The position numbers and the translations under genes are program-made. Of a stretch of 64,000 bases of DNA, positions 32,341 through 45,443 are shown in pieces. This stretch comes from Siphonodentalium dalli (lineage: Eukaryota; Mollusca; Scaphopoda; Gadilida; Siphonodentaliidae). Position 1 is the stretch's first letter. Every line of letters begins with the position of its first letter. The notes beneath the pieces were generated by a model. That model had not been told where the DNA came from. It did no database searches and saw only the letters and a program-made list of their open reading frames with translations. Location: contig CP136062.1 in the NCBI GenBank assembly GCA_032622095.1, forward strand, positions 135,384,960 to 135,448,959, in the 5' to 3' direction.

Positions 32341-35300
32341 AGAATGGAGTGAGATGTTCCCCAGGCCCATATTAACAGGGGTGTGGATAAAAAGGCAATT
32401 CGTCGCATCAGAACTAAACTGTTCTATCTCCATTTTGTCGGGAAAATGAGATATTGGTATCGTTCGATTCAGTGTGGGTTTTCCTGTCCGAAAATCACCA
32501 GATATCGTGTTTAACGTATACCAAATTTGAATGAGAGGCTGTGTAAATCTGTTCCATCTCAAAAACCCACTTTTTTGACAGTGTTATATTGTTCTATCTC
32601 CACTGTGGACCAATGAATCTATTTATTTTGTACCACATGATTAAATCAATTCCAGTGCTAAAATGTTGTATCTCTGACCTTCAACAGAAAGCAATGGAAC
32701 CCGAAATTGGCAGAGTGCCAGCGAAGTGACTAGTTGGAAATAATGCTTTCTCACTCCCAGGTATGGACATTTTATCTGTAGGATAATTATTTGGTTAAAT
32801 ATCGCAGAAAATGGCGTGATGTGGGATTTTTGCACGTTTATATGATTAAAAAACACGAAAACCACTATAGCACGGAAAAAACGGAAGACTTTACGCAAAT
32901 TGTTCTATCTCCAAAGTGTTTTTTCGTATTACACCCAAGATATCATATGTTTTGTCTCGAAACTCGTCATATAATAGTATTTTTACACCAGCTATCATAC
33001 CCGCTGTGTACTATCTTCCAAAAATAGAATGAGAACATGTGAACCGGGGGGTCAAAACTTTAATGTATATTTACCACAAAAATGAAAAAATGGAGACAGA
33101 ACACTTTAGTTCTGACGTGACGAATTGTATCGGGCAATACACCATAAATATGTGAGCGCCGGTTGCACGCTGTGGCAATATCTACCATTTTATTTGGCTG
33201 CCAATTTGGTGGCTGTTTTGAGTCAGAGTAATAAATTTGGTTCCATTCAGCTAAATATTCATAGTTAATCGTATGTTTCCCCACATATCGCACTGTTCTG
33301 TTCATGTCTTGTTGAAATATGACTAGAATCCCAATGACAATTTTTTTTAAACTTTTATGAATGGGATGGAGCCCGAGAAATGGCATATTCATTGCTCCAA
33401 TGAACGTTAACATGAAAAGCTAACATGAAAGCCACAATTCTCCACCAGTTGCAAACAGCAGAAGGTGTTCTAGAAACTATTAGTGAAAAAATACCAAAAT
33501 TTTCCACTTGTGGTTGCCATTATGTCCTGCCCTGTTCTCATTACTGTTTCGATCAAACTGACTTAGTGCCTCGTCTGAAAAAACGGCGGCCATATTTGAC
33601 GCCATCTTGTTTGGTTTCTACGCGATAATTTTGTTCATGATAAGATTACATACAATTTGAGGAACATAATAAGGAAGAAAATGAGTGGGTTGAAGTTAGT
33701 CCTGGTGTTGAAGGGGCACCCTAGGCTATTAACTCCCAGACCAATAACGAATTTCCGCAGTTTTACAGGAGGGATCAAACTGCCCCTTCTTATCTGAAAA
33801 TGCAGACTTCCTCTTATTTCGTAGGGTTTCTGTGTAGTATATATTTAAGATTGACCATACACTAGTATATATCAAGGGCGTACGCGAAAGTTTGAATAGA
33901 AGTGATTGTTTTAGGTTTTGAAGGATTCTGTCAAAAGACCACTTCTAATCTGAAATTGCTGCAAACAATCATTTCTTAAGTTATGTTTTTATGAACAGTG
34001 TAGTATCCATGTGCGATCAGAGAAAAGTTCATGCCCGTACACGAAAGTTCACTTAATAGTGATTTGGGGGGGGGAGTTGGAGAGTGCCTGGCCTCTTTAT
34101 ACTGTAATTGCTGAACTTAAGAATTGGTTTGTTTCGTCAGCCCGGTTGTCCCGACAATTCAGGCACATGAAACCTTTCGTACTCAATACTTCAAATTGAA
34201 CCTTCTGGGCTCCTGTGGTTATGTGCATATTACACGTAGTTCGTCGTTCGTGTTATTGAACACATTCAACAGCCCTCTATAACGAATTGCGTTCAAAATT
34301 GTTGGACAAATTTCCATGTGTGTGAACATACCTGAGCGGTTTGAAATTAAGTGTACGGGGACATAAATTACCCAAGAGGTTCGCAGTGAAACGATTATTA
34401 ATATAAGACAAAACTTCCCGACGGACATTCTTTACAGCTATGTTTCGTTCAGATTTCCACTAGATATATTGATGCAATCTGCCTAATACTCGAATGTGAA
34501 GCGAATATCAACTCCTCATCTGGTCTGATGAACATAATCCTCTTGTTGCATAGTTTATTGCCATCATGAAATATTCTCATCAATTCCCAAGCAAATCCCC
34601 ACCAATCGGTCCCACGTACAAAGATTGAATCTTCATAGCGGAAAATTAATCAAACAAGTCCCATAAAAATGTGTTTAAGTAATTATTTCTGTGATATCTT
34701 CATAATGGCCAAACAAATTATCGAATACCGTGCAGAGTGATTGTTAGGGCCTTAGGGCGGGAGCTGATTTATATAAAACCGAGATTAATTTCTCCGCTTA
34801 ATCCTAAGTACCATTTGTTAGGAAGACGATACAGACCAGAATTAGATCGTCAACAGAGTCGATTAGTATCCTCTGATTGATTATATTTCCGCAGTACATA
34901 GCGGCTTCTATCCGATTTATTCCCTGAACTTGTTTTATTTACCCAGGAATTAATTTTTTTCCATCAACTGGGATTTTTTTAACAGTATGCTGTTCAGCTA
35001 TTTTTTTTATTGAATATATCATTTAATACATTTTAAGTGAAATATAAGTAACATCAATGTGTTTGTTTTGCTTTGTTTTGTTTTGTTCTTTTTTGTTTTT
35101 GTTTTGTTTTTTGCTTTTGGGGTTTAATTTTAATATGCACACAAACCTTCAAATCAAGATTCATAGGTTTTTTGGTTTTTCGGGTGTGTTGGAATTTACA
35201 CCATGAGAAATTCCATCACTATGACATCAGTTTTCATGGAACCATTTATAATAAGCTGAATAAATGTTTACGGTAGAATAAAATATAAATAGAGGGTGCC

Positions 35301-36166
35301 AATTCCGTACAGATTAAAAAATATGCATATCTGATTCCAAATTGAAATTGGGTAAAAAAAAACCTCACACAATAGTACCACCACTACGCAGACACCATGA
35401 GTTGTGTGTACATAAAGAGAGTCAGATCTTTTGAAACTTTTAGTTGATATATAGTTAGTTGAGTCTGACAAAAATCGCACTCGTCATCGAACACTCAAAC
35501 ATATGATATCCGCCAATCTGTTCAACAGAGGAAAAACTACCTTTGTCAGTCTATCGCTAAAATATTTGTAAACAATATTCAGAATTACTGGAGATGCCGA
35601 AAAGTTCCAATAATAGACAAAATACATACCTTTTTATAAACAAAAATTGTAAAAAATCGTGGGAAAAATGGGGTTCGGTCCGAAATTTGTTGGAGGAAAT
35701 TTATTTATTAAACAAAACCGAATATTATTATGTGTGTTTTGGAGCGCAAACAGCCAATTCGTTGCTGTAAATCTCTCGATAATTTTTCTCCGAGAATATC
35801 GTTATATGACATAGCTGAAGATAGAGCGATGATAAAATCCACCACTCCAAACCAGATTCGAAGAACATTGAAGTGGTAGTTCGGTTGGTAATGTGCCACA
35901 TTAGGCCAACAAAAGCCATCCAGCGACGGCGAAGCTGGTTTTAAACTCAATGAGCACGCATTTGTGATCCACGCATAGGGAATGTAAGTAACGTGGTTCG
36001 TGTATCTGGGCAAGTTTATAAGTTTTTTTCTCTCTCGGGACTTTGTTGTTTCTACGTGCATATGGAGTGTATAATTTCTTGGTGAATCTAACCATATGCG
36101 AGGTCTTTCCTCCCCCAGTAAAACTGTCGTGATATGGCTCAACGACTGAAATAACGATAAATAAGC
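32341..36166. other. No gene recognised (3.8 kb)
   Basis: GTTCTATCTCCA recurs several times at 32430-32910, suggesting an old repeat. 34068-34076 is a G run, and 35055-35120 is low-complexity (TTTTG)n. Open frames up to 177 codons near 35708-36241 run into the minisatellite and show no domain. Confidence 0.45.
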
Positions 36167-38724
36167 CCAATGTAGTAAACCAAGCCATCTCCGGACGAAA
36201 CCTTCTACCGAGGACCCTGATCGCCCCATGTCGTAAACCAAACCATATTCGGACGAAACCTTCTACCGAGCAACCTGATCGCCCCATATAGTAAACCAAG
36301 CCATCTCATGACGAAACCTTCTACCGAGGACCCTGATCGCACCATGTAATAAACCAAGCCATCTCATGACGAAACCTTCTACCGAGGACCCTGATCGCCC
36401 CATGTAATAAACCAAGCCACCTCAGGACGAAACCTTCTACCGAGGACCCTGATCGCCCCATGTAATAAACCAAGCCATATCCGGACGAAACCTTCTACCG
36501 AGGACCCTGATCGCCCCATGTAGTAAACCAAGCCATCTCCGGACGAAACCTTCTACCGAGGACCCTGATCGCACCATGTAATAAACCAAGCCATCTCCGG
36601 ACGAAACATTCTACCGATGACCCTGATCGCCCCATGTAATAAACCAAGCCACCTCAGGACGAAACCTTCTACCGAAGACCCTGATCGCCCCATGTCGTAA
36701 ACCAAACCACCTCAGGACGAAACATTCTACCGAGGACCCTGATCGCCCCATGTCGTAAACCAAACCACCCCAGGACGAAACATTCTACCGAGGACCCGGA
36801 TCGCCCCATGTAATAAACCAAGCCACCTCAGGACGAAACCTTCTACCGAGGACCCTGATTGCCCCATGTAATAAACCAAGCCACCTCAGGACGAAACATT
36901 CTACCGAGGACCCTGATCGCCCCATGTAATAAACCAAGCCATCTCCGGACGAAACCTTCTACCTAAGACCCTGATCGCCCCATATAGTAAACCAAACCAT
37001 CTCCGGACGAAACCTTCTACCGAGCAACCCGATCTCCCCATGCAGTAAATCAAGCCATCTCCGGACGAAACCTACCGAGGACCCTGATCGCCCCATGAAG
37101 TAACCAAACCATCTCCGGACGAAACCTGCTACCGAGGACCCTGATCGCCCCATGTAGTAAACCAAACCATCTCCGGACGAAACCTTCTACCGATGACCCT
37201 GATTGTCCCATGTAATAAACCAAACCATCTCCGGACGAAACCTGCTACCGAGGACCCTGATCGCCCCATGTAGTAATCCAAACCATCTCCGGACGAAACC
37301 TTCTACCGAGGACCCTGATCGCCCCATGAAGTAAACCAAACCATCTCCGGACGAAACCTTCTACCGAGCAACCTGATCGCCCCATATAGTAAACCAAGCC
37401 ATCTCCGGACGAAACCTTCTACCGAGGACCCTGATCGCCCCATGTAGTAAACCAAACCATCTCCGAACGAAACATTCTACAGAGGACTCTGATCGCCCCA
37501 TGTAGAAAACCAAACCATCTCCGGACGAAACCTTCTACCGAGGACCCTGATCGCCCCATGTAGTAAACCAAACCATCTCCGAACGAAACATTCTACAGAG
37601 GACTCTGATCGCCCCATGTAGTAAACCAAACCATCTCAGGACGAAACATTCTACCGAGGACCCTGATCGCCCCATGTAGTAAACCAAACCATCTCCGAAC
37701 GAAACATTCTACAGAGGACTCTGATCGCCCCATGTAGTAAACCAAACCATCTCAGGACGAAACATTCTACCGAGGACCCTGATCGCCCCATGTAGTAAAC
37801 CAAACCATCTCCGGACGAAACCTTCTAGGCTTCTACCGAGGACCCTGATCGCTCCATGTAGTAAACCAAACCAACTGCCGACGAAACCTTCTACCGAGGA
37901 CCCTGATCGCTCCATGTAGTAAACCAAACCAACTGCAGACGAAACCTTCTATACCGAGGACCCTGATCGCCCCATGGAGTAAACCAAACCATCTCTGGAC
38001 GAAACCTTCTACCGTGGACTCAGATCGCCCATGTAGTAAACCAAGCCATCTCCGGACGAAACCTTCTACCGAGGACCCTGATCGATCCATGTAGTAAACC
38101 AAACCAACTGCAGACGAAACCTTCTATACCGAGGACCCTGATCGTCCCATGGAGTAAACCAAATCATCTCTGGACGAAACATTCTACCGTGGACTCAGAT
38201 CGCCCCATGTAGTAAACCAAGCCATCTCCGGATGAAACCTTCTACCGAAGACCCTGATCGCCCCATGTAAACCAAACCATATCCGGACGAAACATTCTAC
38301 AGAGGACTCTGATCGCACCATATAGTAAACAAAACCATCTCCGGACGAAACCTTCTACCGAGGACCCTGATCGCCCCATATAGTAAACCAAACCATCTTC
38401 GAGCGAAAACCTCTACCGAGGACCCTGATCGCCCCATGGAGTAAACCAAACCATCTCCGGACGAAACCTGCTACCGAGGACCCCGATTGCCCAATGTAGT
38501 AAACCAAACCATCTCCGGACGAAACCTTTTATCGAGGACCCTGATCGCCCCATGTAGTAAAGCAAACCATCTCCGGACGAAACCTTCTACCGAGGACCCC
38601 GATCGCCCCATGTAGTAAACCAAACCATCTCCGGACGAAACCTTCTACCGAGGACCCTGATCGTCCCATGTAATAAACCAACCCATCTCCGGACGAAACC
38701 TTCTACCGACGACCCTGATCGCCA
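36167..38724. repeat. 58-bp minisatellite, about 44 copies
   Basis: The unit contains CTCCGGACGAAACCTTCTAC, CGAGGACCCTGATCGCCCCA and TGTAGTAAACCAAACCAT in order and repeats with little spacing change over 2.56 kb. Variants (CTCAGG for CTCCGG, GTAATA for GTAGTA, ACATTC for ACCTTC) are not random. A dimer of 116 bp repeats at about 37461, 37577 and 37691, and a trimer of about 178 bp at about 37932 and 38110. As 58 is not a multiple of three, all frames cycle, which explains the many M-V-Y-Y-M-G-R-S-G minus-strand frames. I do not regard these as genes. Confidence 0.92.
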
Positions 38725-40627
38725 CCTCGCGTGCCGTCTCTAATCGTTTCGATTCCCGGTCATTAACAAAATTGACAGCGATCAATTCAAAATAGGTTTA
38801 GACTAATTACAAATCGTAACCAAAACCCTGAGAAAACATTAGGCCCAAATGACTGGCCCAGCGTTTCGCTGCCAGCAACACATTAAGAGGGTCGGATTAC
38901 GCTCCGAGTATTTGGGGATTCATTTGACGCATGTCCAATCGTCGCGACCTGTAGCATGAAGCTTGGTACTATATGGCTTTGTGTCAAGCTATACTTCAAT
39001 GTACTCCGAACTTTGTCGATTGGATTTTAGCATCAGCATTTGAAAGATTTATTCAGCTTAGGTCCCAGACTAAGTTACACTGGTGTAAATAGGGTACGGA
39101 GTGACATCTAGCGGATGCGGGAGGAATATAGAGGAGAGAATAAAATAGACACTGGGCCCTGATTGGTCAATACTCTTATGTCCTTTTTGCATAAACAAAA
39201 TCATCACACCTCTTCACTATGATTTCCCATAGGTAAAATAACCATTGGCACAGGAATTTAACCAGTTGTAGTGAAGTTTTTGGTGTGGTCTAAAATATGA
39301 CAGAATTTTGTATGCGGTTCTGACACTAGTTACGAAAACACAAGATTTAAAGGCGAATTCCCTGCTAGACAGACATGATTTTTTTGCCTAAAAAGTTTCC
39401 CCAAATGTCAATTTTTCAGATTTAAAGAAAATTTTGGGACCCAACATTTATATTGCCAACAGTATACACGCTAAAACGTTTGCACTGAGGCCTATGGAAA
39501 ACATTTACACCAGTGTAACCTAAAGGGAAAAAATGAGCTTTTTGGCATTTTTTTGAGTATTTTAATGCATTTATCACAGCTTGGTCTCTCAGTCCAGTGA
39601 ATCTCTCTGGCATGGTGTGGCTATTCTTGCTGCTGGTGTCTTCTTTCACTTACATCAGCCAAATAAATAGTATGATTTTTCATAAAATTCATTGGCGTTT
39701 GTAGGAACTGTGGCATGAAGCATGGTATATAATATGATTTTATGCCAAGCTATACTTCACGGTACTCCAAACTGTCGAGTATGTGTTAGCACCAGCAATT
39801 TGAAGATGAATTTCAGGCATCCACGCTAGTTTTACTAAACCGGCTTTATTGTTGTACAAGCTGTAATTGATGGTACTCCAAACATTGTAGATGGAATTTT
39901 AGCACCAGCATCTCAAATATGCCCTGTCCAATTAATAACCATACAACAATATGTACGTGTTATATACCAGAAAATAGTTAGATCGGACTCAATAGCCCAA
40001 TGATAGGAGGGTTTTCGTTGATAGGGATCGACTTTGAGAAGAGGACGTTTTAGCCCGTTTAGAAGTTTTGTCAGCCCAGCAAAAAAAAAATGACGACCGC
40101 CTCTTATAAAGAGCGCCTATATGCTTCGGTTGCACCAAAGCGGTAATCAATAAAGAACATTCTATAACGTGTGAGTTAAATTTGTGACCATTTTCGTCGT
40201 ATTACATGTATATATGGAAGATTTTGTAGATTTTTCGCAATGCCTGTTTGGTGCGCTTATATATGGTGATTGCGAGTATTTTTAGTTATATTTTGCCTGG
40301 TTAGTGGAACTTGACTTACGACATTCTGAATTATTTTTTATTCCACACCCATTGACGTGAGTCACATGTATTCAACGGAATCCCAGCCATTGAATACATA
40401 TTAGTGTATACCTCTAGTGGAATACAAGCCGGAACTATTCTTGTTGACGTTGTCGCCAAGAAAGATGACGTACATTACGTCGATCATCCGCTTCCGGTGA
40501 TCCCCCCCCCCCCCCCATAATTACTGGTCATTTGTCAGACTTAAATCACAATAAATGTAGCTATATAGTAACAATGAATGTGACATTCATGGATTGAACT
40601 TATCTGACTGAACGGTGTAGAATAAAT
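38725..40627. other. No gene; dispersed repeat copies
   Basis: Copies of a motif with TGTAGCATGAAGC, TACTTCAATGTACTCC-like and TTTTAGCACCAGCA lie at about 38920-39060, 39708-39825 and 39850-39930. A C-run is at about 40501-40516. Confidence 0.5.
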
Positions 40628-40790
40628 ACAGAACACAACTTGCATCATAATCTCGAATCTTTTATCGAACTCGTTGCGGACGGCGCAAAGTTATATTTCG
40701 CTCGAGCTACGCTCTCGCGAAATATATCCTTGCGCCATCCGCAACTCATTCGATAAAAGATTCTCGATTAAGATGCGCGTTGTGTTCTGT
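40628..40790. mobile_element. Foldback MITE, 163 bp
   Basis: Nearly the whole element is an inverted repeat: ACAGAACACAAC at the left, GTTGTGTTCTGT at the right. Arms of about 78 bp share TCTTTTATCGAA and GGCGCAA and meet at a small centre near CTCGAGCTACGCTCTCG. About 87% of arm positions pair by eye. No coding content. Confidence 0.8.
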
Positions 40791-43102
40791 CTATATATCG
40801 TTTGTATTACATGCTGCCCCACCATTCAGGGGGAAATGCACTTTGAATGACTAATTAAGCTTAATATAAGATAATAGTTATAAAGTAAGTATTGCTGCGT
40901 ACACTAACTGGTTATTCCTCAAGATGCTAAATAAACTCACAACATGACACTTGCAACAACTACATGTATATACCACCGTTCTGAAAGTTGAACCTTATAT
41001 ATTGAAGAGAGATAATTGAGTGGCATTGCTAAAATTATAACTCATGTTATAGTCACAAACATATAGTCGCGTGTATTATGACATGTATGGACGAATTCTG
41101 CTATATGTCGGGACATGACAATCTGCGGGATGGGATGGAATATGGAATAGAATGACAATCTGCGGAACAGAATTTGAAATTCGTGGAACGGCCGATATAT
41201 CGAGGAATACAGCACGTAGATGGCTCCTTTTGGTGTCTAACGAAAGGCCGATATTCGTCCCAGCCACATATTAACTCCGCCACTGGCCGGACACCGGAAG
41301 TTTGTTTCATTATTCGGTCGACGAGTGACCTAACATACAAATTGTCGAAATCAAGGCCGTGGAACAGCGTGGAACAGCAGTAGAAATGTATTTTTACAGC
41401 GATAACGCAATGCCCACAATCAAACCTGTATTAAAATGAAGTTTATCATCCATTGCACAACAGAAATCTAATATTTCGAGCGAAACGGTGATTTATATAC
41501 ATCTAGAGACCGATTAACCCACCCATGCGAAGGTGCCACGAAACATGGAAAATTGCGTTCGACATCAATGTTTATAATTTTGATTTCTAGTTTGAGAACA
41601 TAATTATATACGTGATATTTAGCTATATGTTGATGGATTGTCTCGACGTAAAGTGCCAATCGCGTGTAGGTAGGGGTATGATTACGACCAGAGTAATTTG
41701 TCCTTTGGAGATTCACTTGACACATCTCCAATCCTCGCGACCTGTAGCATCATATCATCCTGATGTGCGGCTTTATGTCAATCTTTTCTTCGTGGAACTC
41801 CAAACGTTGTAGATGGGAGTTCAGCACCAGCATGCAATGTAATGATCTATTCACAGTATACAAGAGTAATTTACGAGACCAGTTGAGATCTGGTCCCTTG
41901 TATACTCTATTCATAATGATCGCCCGGGAGAAGATAACATAAGCACATTTATGTATTTTAAGGGTAAGCTCACTTTTTTGTTATTTTCCATATAGTGCGT
42001 GCTGTTTTATATGTATTGGTGTGTATCATAACCTGAAAAACCCTGCAGTTGATTGAATGGAGCTTTCCACAGAGGCCACACCCACAGCGGTAGTACCGCC
42101 CACTGGTAAAAAAGACTTTATCCACATAAATATTGTCTGTTACCTGAGATTGACTTCCGAAGTGAACACATCAGCACTTGACCTCATGTTAACAAGCTGA
42201 AACAGACTCATGCATATGATTCGTGCAAATTTTGATCTTTTAAAGTTTGATTTTTTTTTAAATATTTAAATTCAATTATTATTTTTTTTTTAGATTCAAC
42301 TCTGACCTGCTGTTGAACAAAAAAATAATATATTATTTTTATAAATTAAAAAAAAAATCCCATTAATTTTTTTCTAATTTTTTAATATTCTTTTTTAGAT
42401 TTTTAGATTGAAACTTTAAAATTTTGCTTTTAGTTTAGTTTTAACCATTTTTGTTTAATTTAAATTTTTTTTTAATTTAATTTTTTTTTTTTTAGATTTT
42501 TAGATTGAAACTTCTTGCTCAAAAATTTAAAATTTTGAAAAAAAAATTAAAAAAAATTAAGGCTGTTATAAGATCTGCCTGGGTACCCCGAGGCACCACA
42601 CCAAATTTGGTTGAAATAGGTCAAGGGCTCTGGAAGAAAAATTGCAAACAAACCAAAACAGACAGATCCCTGAACTCTTTAATATATCTAAACCAGAGAA
42701 CACACTTTCGTTTTGCCATTAGATGTGAAAATTATGACAAGTGTCATGCTAAATGAAAAACAATGTTATAATCACGGATAATTTTATAACATCATACCGC
42801 AAATATAAATCTCAGTATATTATGATACAAAAAAGTTGTTTGAATATAGCCAATTTAACACTGAATGTATGCATGGATATCAAAATTAGGGTGAAGAAAG
42901 ATGGCAGGCTGGCAGCAGAATTTTCACTGCAGCCATTGGCCGGCTCAGTAGCTGATTGGTCGAAAATATCCTCTAATAATTATTTGATTGACAGCTGTGG
43001 AAAGGTCCATTGGAATACATGTTGTGTTATATAAACATGTCGTCTGCTTATATTGTCAGAACACATATACAAATAAAAAAGAGTCAGTACCTATAATATA
43101 AA
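40791..43102. other. No gene; dispersed repeat and AT-rich tract
   Basis: 41708-41840 repeats the 38920-39060 sequence (CGCGACCTGTAGCAT, CTCCAAACGTTGTAGATGG). 42240-42560 is low-complexity A/T sequence. From about 42570 comes a phrase ACCAAATTTGGTTGAAATAG that looks like part of a dispersed element. Confidence 0.5.
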
Positions 43103-43269
43103 GTTATTATACAATGTTGTGTACAGTATGTGTTTTTCTTGTACGAGTCCAGATTGTTGTGAAAAGTCATATTGGACGAGACACGCAGTGTCGAGTCCAA
43201 TATGACTTTTCACCACAACCTGGACGAGTACAAGAAAAACTCATACTGTACACAGCATTGTATAATGAC
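43103..43269. mobile_element. Near-perfect palindrome, 167 bp
   Basis: ATTATACAATG at 43106 pairs with CATTGTATAAT at 43256-43266. The arms stay complementary, with few mismatches, through GTACAGTATG, TTTTTCTTGTAC and AAAGTCATATTGGAC to a short centre GAGACACGCAGTGTCGA that is itself palindromic. The arm phrase GTCCAATATGAC occurs again singly near 43420. It would form one long hairpin. Likely a foldback element; no duplication of target seen. Confidence 0.8.
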
Positions 43270-45236
43270 ATTTGTATTATCCATCTGTATGCGGAAGTGA
43301 AACGTCTGCTAAATCCACCAGTGTTGCGCACGCATCACAATTTCACCGATTCATTTCGCAATAGTTAATTCGTGACGTCACGGAGTCCCAATAAAAAAGT
43401 GATATTGCACACTTGGGAGTCCAATATGACATTCGGGAGTACAATATGACTTTTTCCGGGACTATCACGTTGCGGCTTTTGCCCAATCGGAAATGGTGTT
43501 AGTTAAGGGATGGATTATAACGTACACTTATATAACTGAACGGGCAAATCAAATAATAACTTAAAGGGTTAAACAAATCAAAGTTATACATCACGCCAAG
43601 ACAAAAGAAAATGAAGACAACGGAGAGCAAAGCTATTTGATAAGAATCTCAACAATAAGCAGCAAGATATTAATCAATCCCCTCCTCAGGGGCAGGTGAG
43701 AGATCATGTATCGGGAAATAATGCAACTTCCGGAACGAATTCGCTAAAAGCGTGCGCATGAGCAGGCGAAACATTATGACTTCCGGTGAGCGGCGATGTC
43801 GTCTGTCAGTAATTTTTCGTAAGCAAGCGAGCGGAAAATGAAGAGAGATAATGAAGTTATCTGTTGGTTCTTCTGGAGTAGTTGGCAATTACGTCCTGAT
43901 ATTCGAGCCTCATGTCTCCGTGAGCGATATTGCCCTGAAGTCCTGAAGATTGATTTTTATTGAAATAGAATAGTGGCCCACAGCCGTGGTTTCTTAGCGC
44001 TAATTACTTGTGGTTAATCTTGATTCGTATTAACACACTATTAGACACATTGATACCTGGTGGTCATTTAGTCTTGACTCATTAACGCACCATTAGACAC
44101 TATTATAGTTGCCGCGTCTCTGATCACGTGTACGTACCTACCCGATGAGGCCGGTCGTATCCCATGAGGCCGAATGGACAAGGCTGGATAAGGGTATAGG
44201 TAAAACATGTTGTACGTAAACAGGTACGGGGTAACGTTCGACGTTATCTATCGACCTTCCGTCCCTTGGGGTATAGCATTTCAAATACAAGCAGGTGTGA
44301 TACCATCGAACTGCCTTCGTGATACGGAGAATTTCTGTTGCAATTTGTTTAGGGTTAAATAACAAGAGCATGTACTAGACTACTACCCGAGCCATTCAGA
44401 TTGTTTGGTTGTTTGGTTGATTGGGTCATTGAAAAGTCATTGGTCATTGATAGAGTGTATATTTCGAAGGAATGTTTAAGTTCATAATAATGATTATGAT
44501 CACATGCAGTTATGCGTCACGGCTAATGTCAAAAGTCACATCGGAACACCTCGCCAATAACGGCGGTCTCCGTCAATCTCCGTCAAACAGCATGCCCGAG
44601 CCGACAAGTTATGGTGATCCGTGTAAGGCCACGTTCACACACGGACATATTTACCCGGTAATTTACCAGATATTCATAACATATACGTTTATGCTAAGCT
44701 ATGACATGAACGAAAATGCGTATAAATGCATGAACACACAGCCGTTAAATACACGACAAGTGATTGTCCAATGGAAATTTTACAGTAGTCATGCATCATA
44801 TGTGGAACAAATAAACCGTGTTATGACTCATGACAATTCATAGTTCCGAAGAACCACTGATACCACACTCCATGGCGGTATATATGACATTGAATTTCGC
44901 CGCTCTGCTGTGTTAGCCGTTATGACGACGTGCAGAGTAAAAATATGGTAGCCCCCCAGAGCCGATGTCTAGTAAACAGCAAAGGAAGCAGAAGGGAGAG
45001 GAAATAATCTAAGTTATGTAAATTGTGTTCCAATTCCCTGTGTATCAACATATATAATTCAAATTGAATACTGATTATAAAATAGTTGTGTTATAAACAT
45101 CAGGTTCCAATAAATATGTTCAATAACAAAACACAGACACTCCGTGCATATGATGCCGAAGTCTTTCACTCAAATTGTGCAATATTGTTAGCGGTAGCGA
45201 TGAAACAAACTAATTTGCCAGTGTGTGAATGTGCCA
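43270..45236. other. No gene recognised; 3' side of the SLC17 gene
   Basis: Would include the SLC17 3' UTR. No minus-strand AATAAA is obvious close to the stop. A 123-codon plus-strand frame at 44472-44843 has no recognised domain. Confidence 0.4.
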
Positions 45237-45443
45237 TTATAGTCTGGACGTTTGAACATTAGGCTGATCAAAGCCGAGGTTTTCACAGGGAAGTGTTTTC
45301 TCGTCAGGTGTGTTGTCTATATCTGTTTCACCCATCGCCCACCCCTGGAGGTCTCCTCTTGTAAAAAATATATTCACAAAGGCACCGACTGTGTATATTG
45401 CCGCACAAATGTAAAACACATTCTGCCACTCTTCTTGTGTTTT
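45237..45443 (-). CDS. Last coding exon of an SLC17 (sialin-like) transporter
   Basis: The minus strand has an acceptor TTTTGCGATTTCAG just before 45443, then 68 codons and a stop at 45237. The peptide starts KTQEEWQNVFYICAAIYTVG and ends DQPNVQTSRL. E-E-W-Q-N-V-F-[YL]-I followed by a hydrophobic helix and G-[DE]-[LK]-Q-x-W-A is the characteristic end of SLC17 organic anion transporters (sialin, vesicular glutamate transporters, NPT). It encodes the twelfth membrane helix and a cytoplasmic tail with several acidic residues. The exon joins in phase 0 with the exon ending at 58179. Substrate cannot be read from these exons; sialin-type proteins export sialic acid from lysosomes or load anions into vesicles. 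Confidence 0.88.
   Translation of the reverse strand, partial: KTQEEWQNVFYICAAIYTVGAFVNIFFTRGDLQGWAMGETDIDNTPDEKTLPCENLGFDQPNVQTSRL

Noticed and set aside
35901-38102. Recurring minus-strand frames starting M-V-Y-Y-M-G-R-S-G
   Set aside because: They are translations of a 58-bp minisatellite whose period is not a multiple of three; frames cycle and end at repeat variants.
36167-38724. CRISPR-like array
   Set aside because: Units are contiguous with no unique spacers, and the context is an animal genome.
38725-38762. tRNA-like B box (GTTTCGATTCCCG)
   Set aside because: No A box at suitable distance; the upstream sequence is minisatellite.
40501-40516. C-run and other G/C homopolymers (12494, 17925, 34068) as quadruplex elements
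   Set aside because: Single long runs are ordinary simple sequence and do not show four spaced G-tracts.
44472-44843. 123-codon plus-strand frame downstream of the SLC17 gene
   Set aside because: No domain, no splice signals of note, and it lies opposite the likely 3' UTR.
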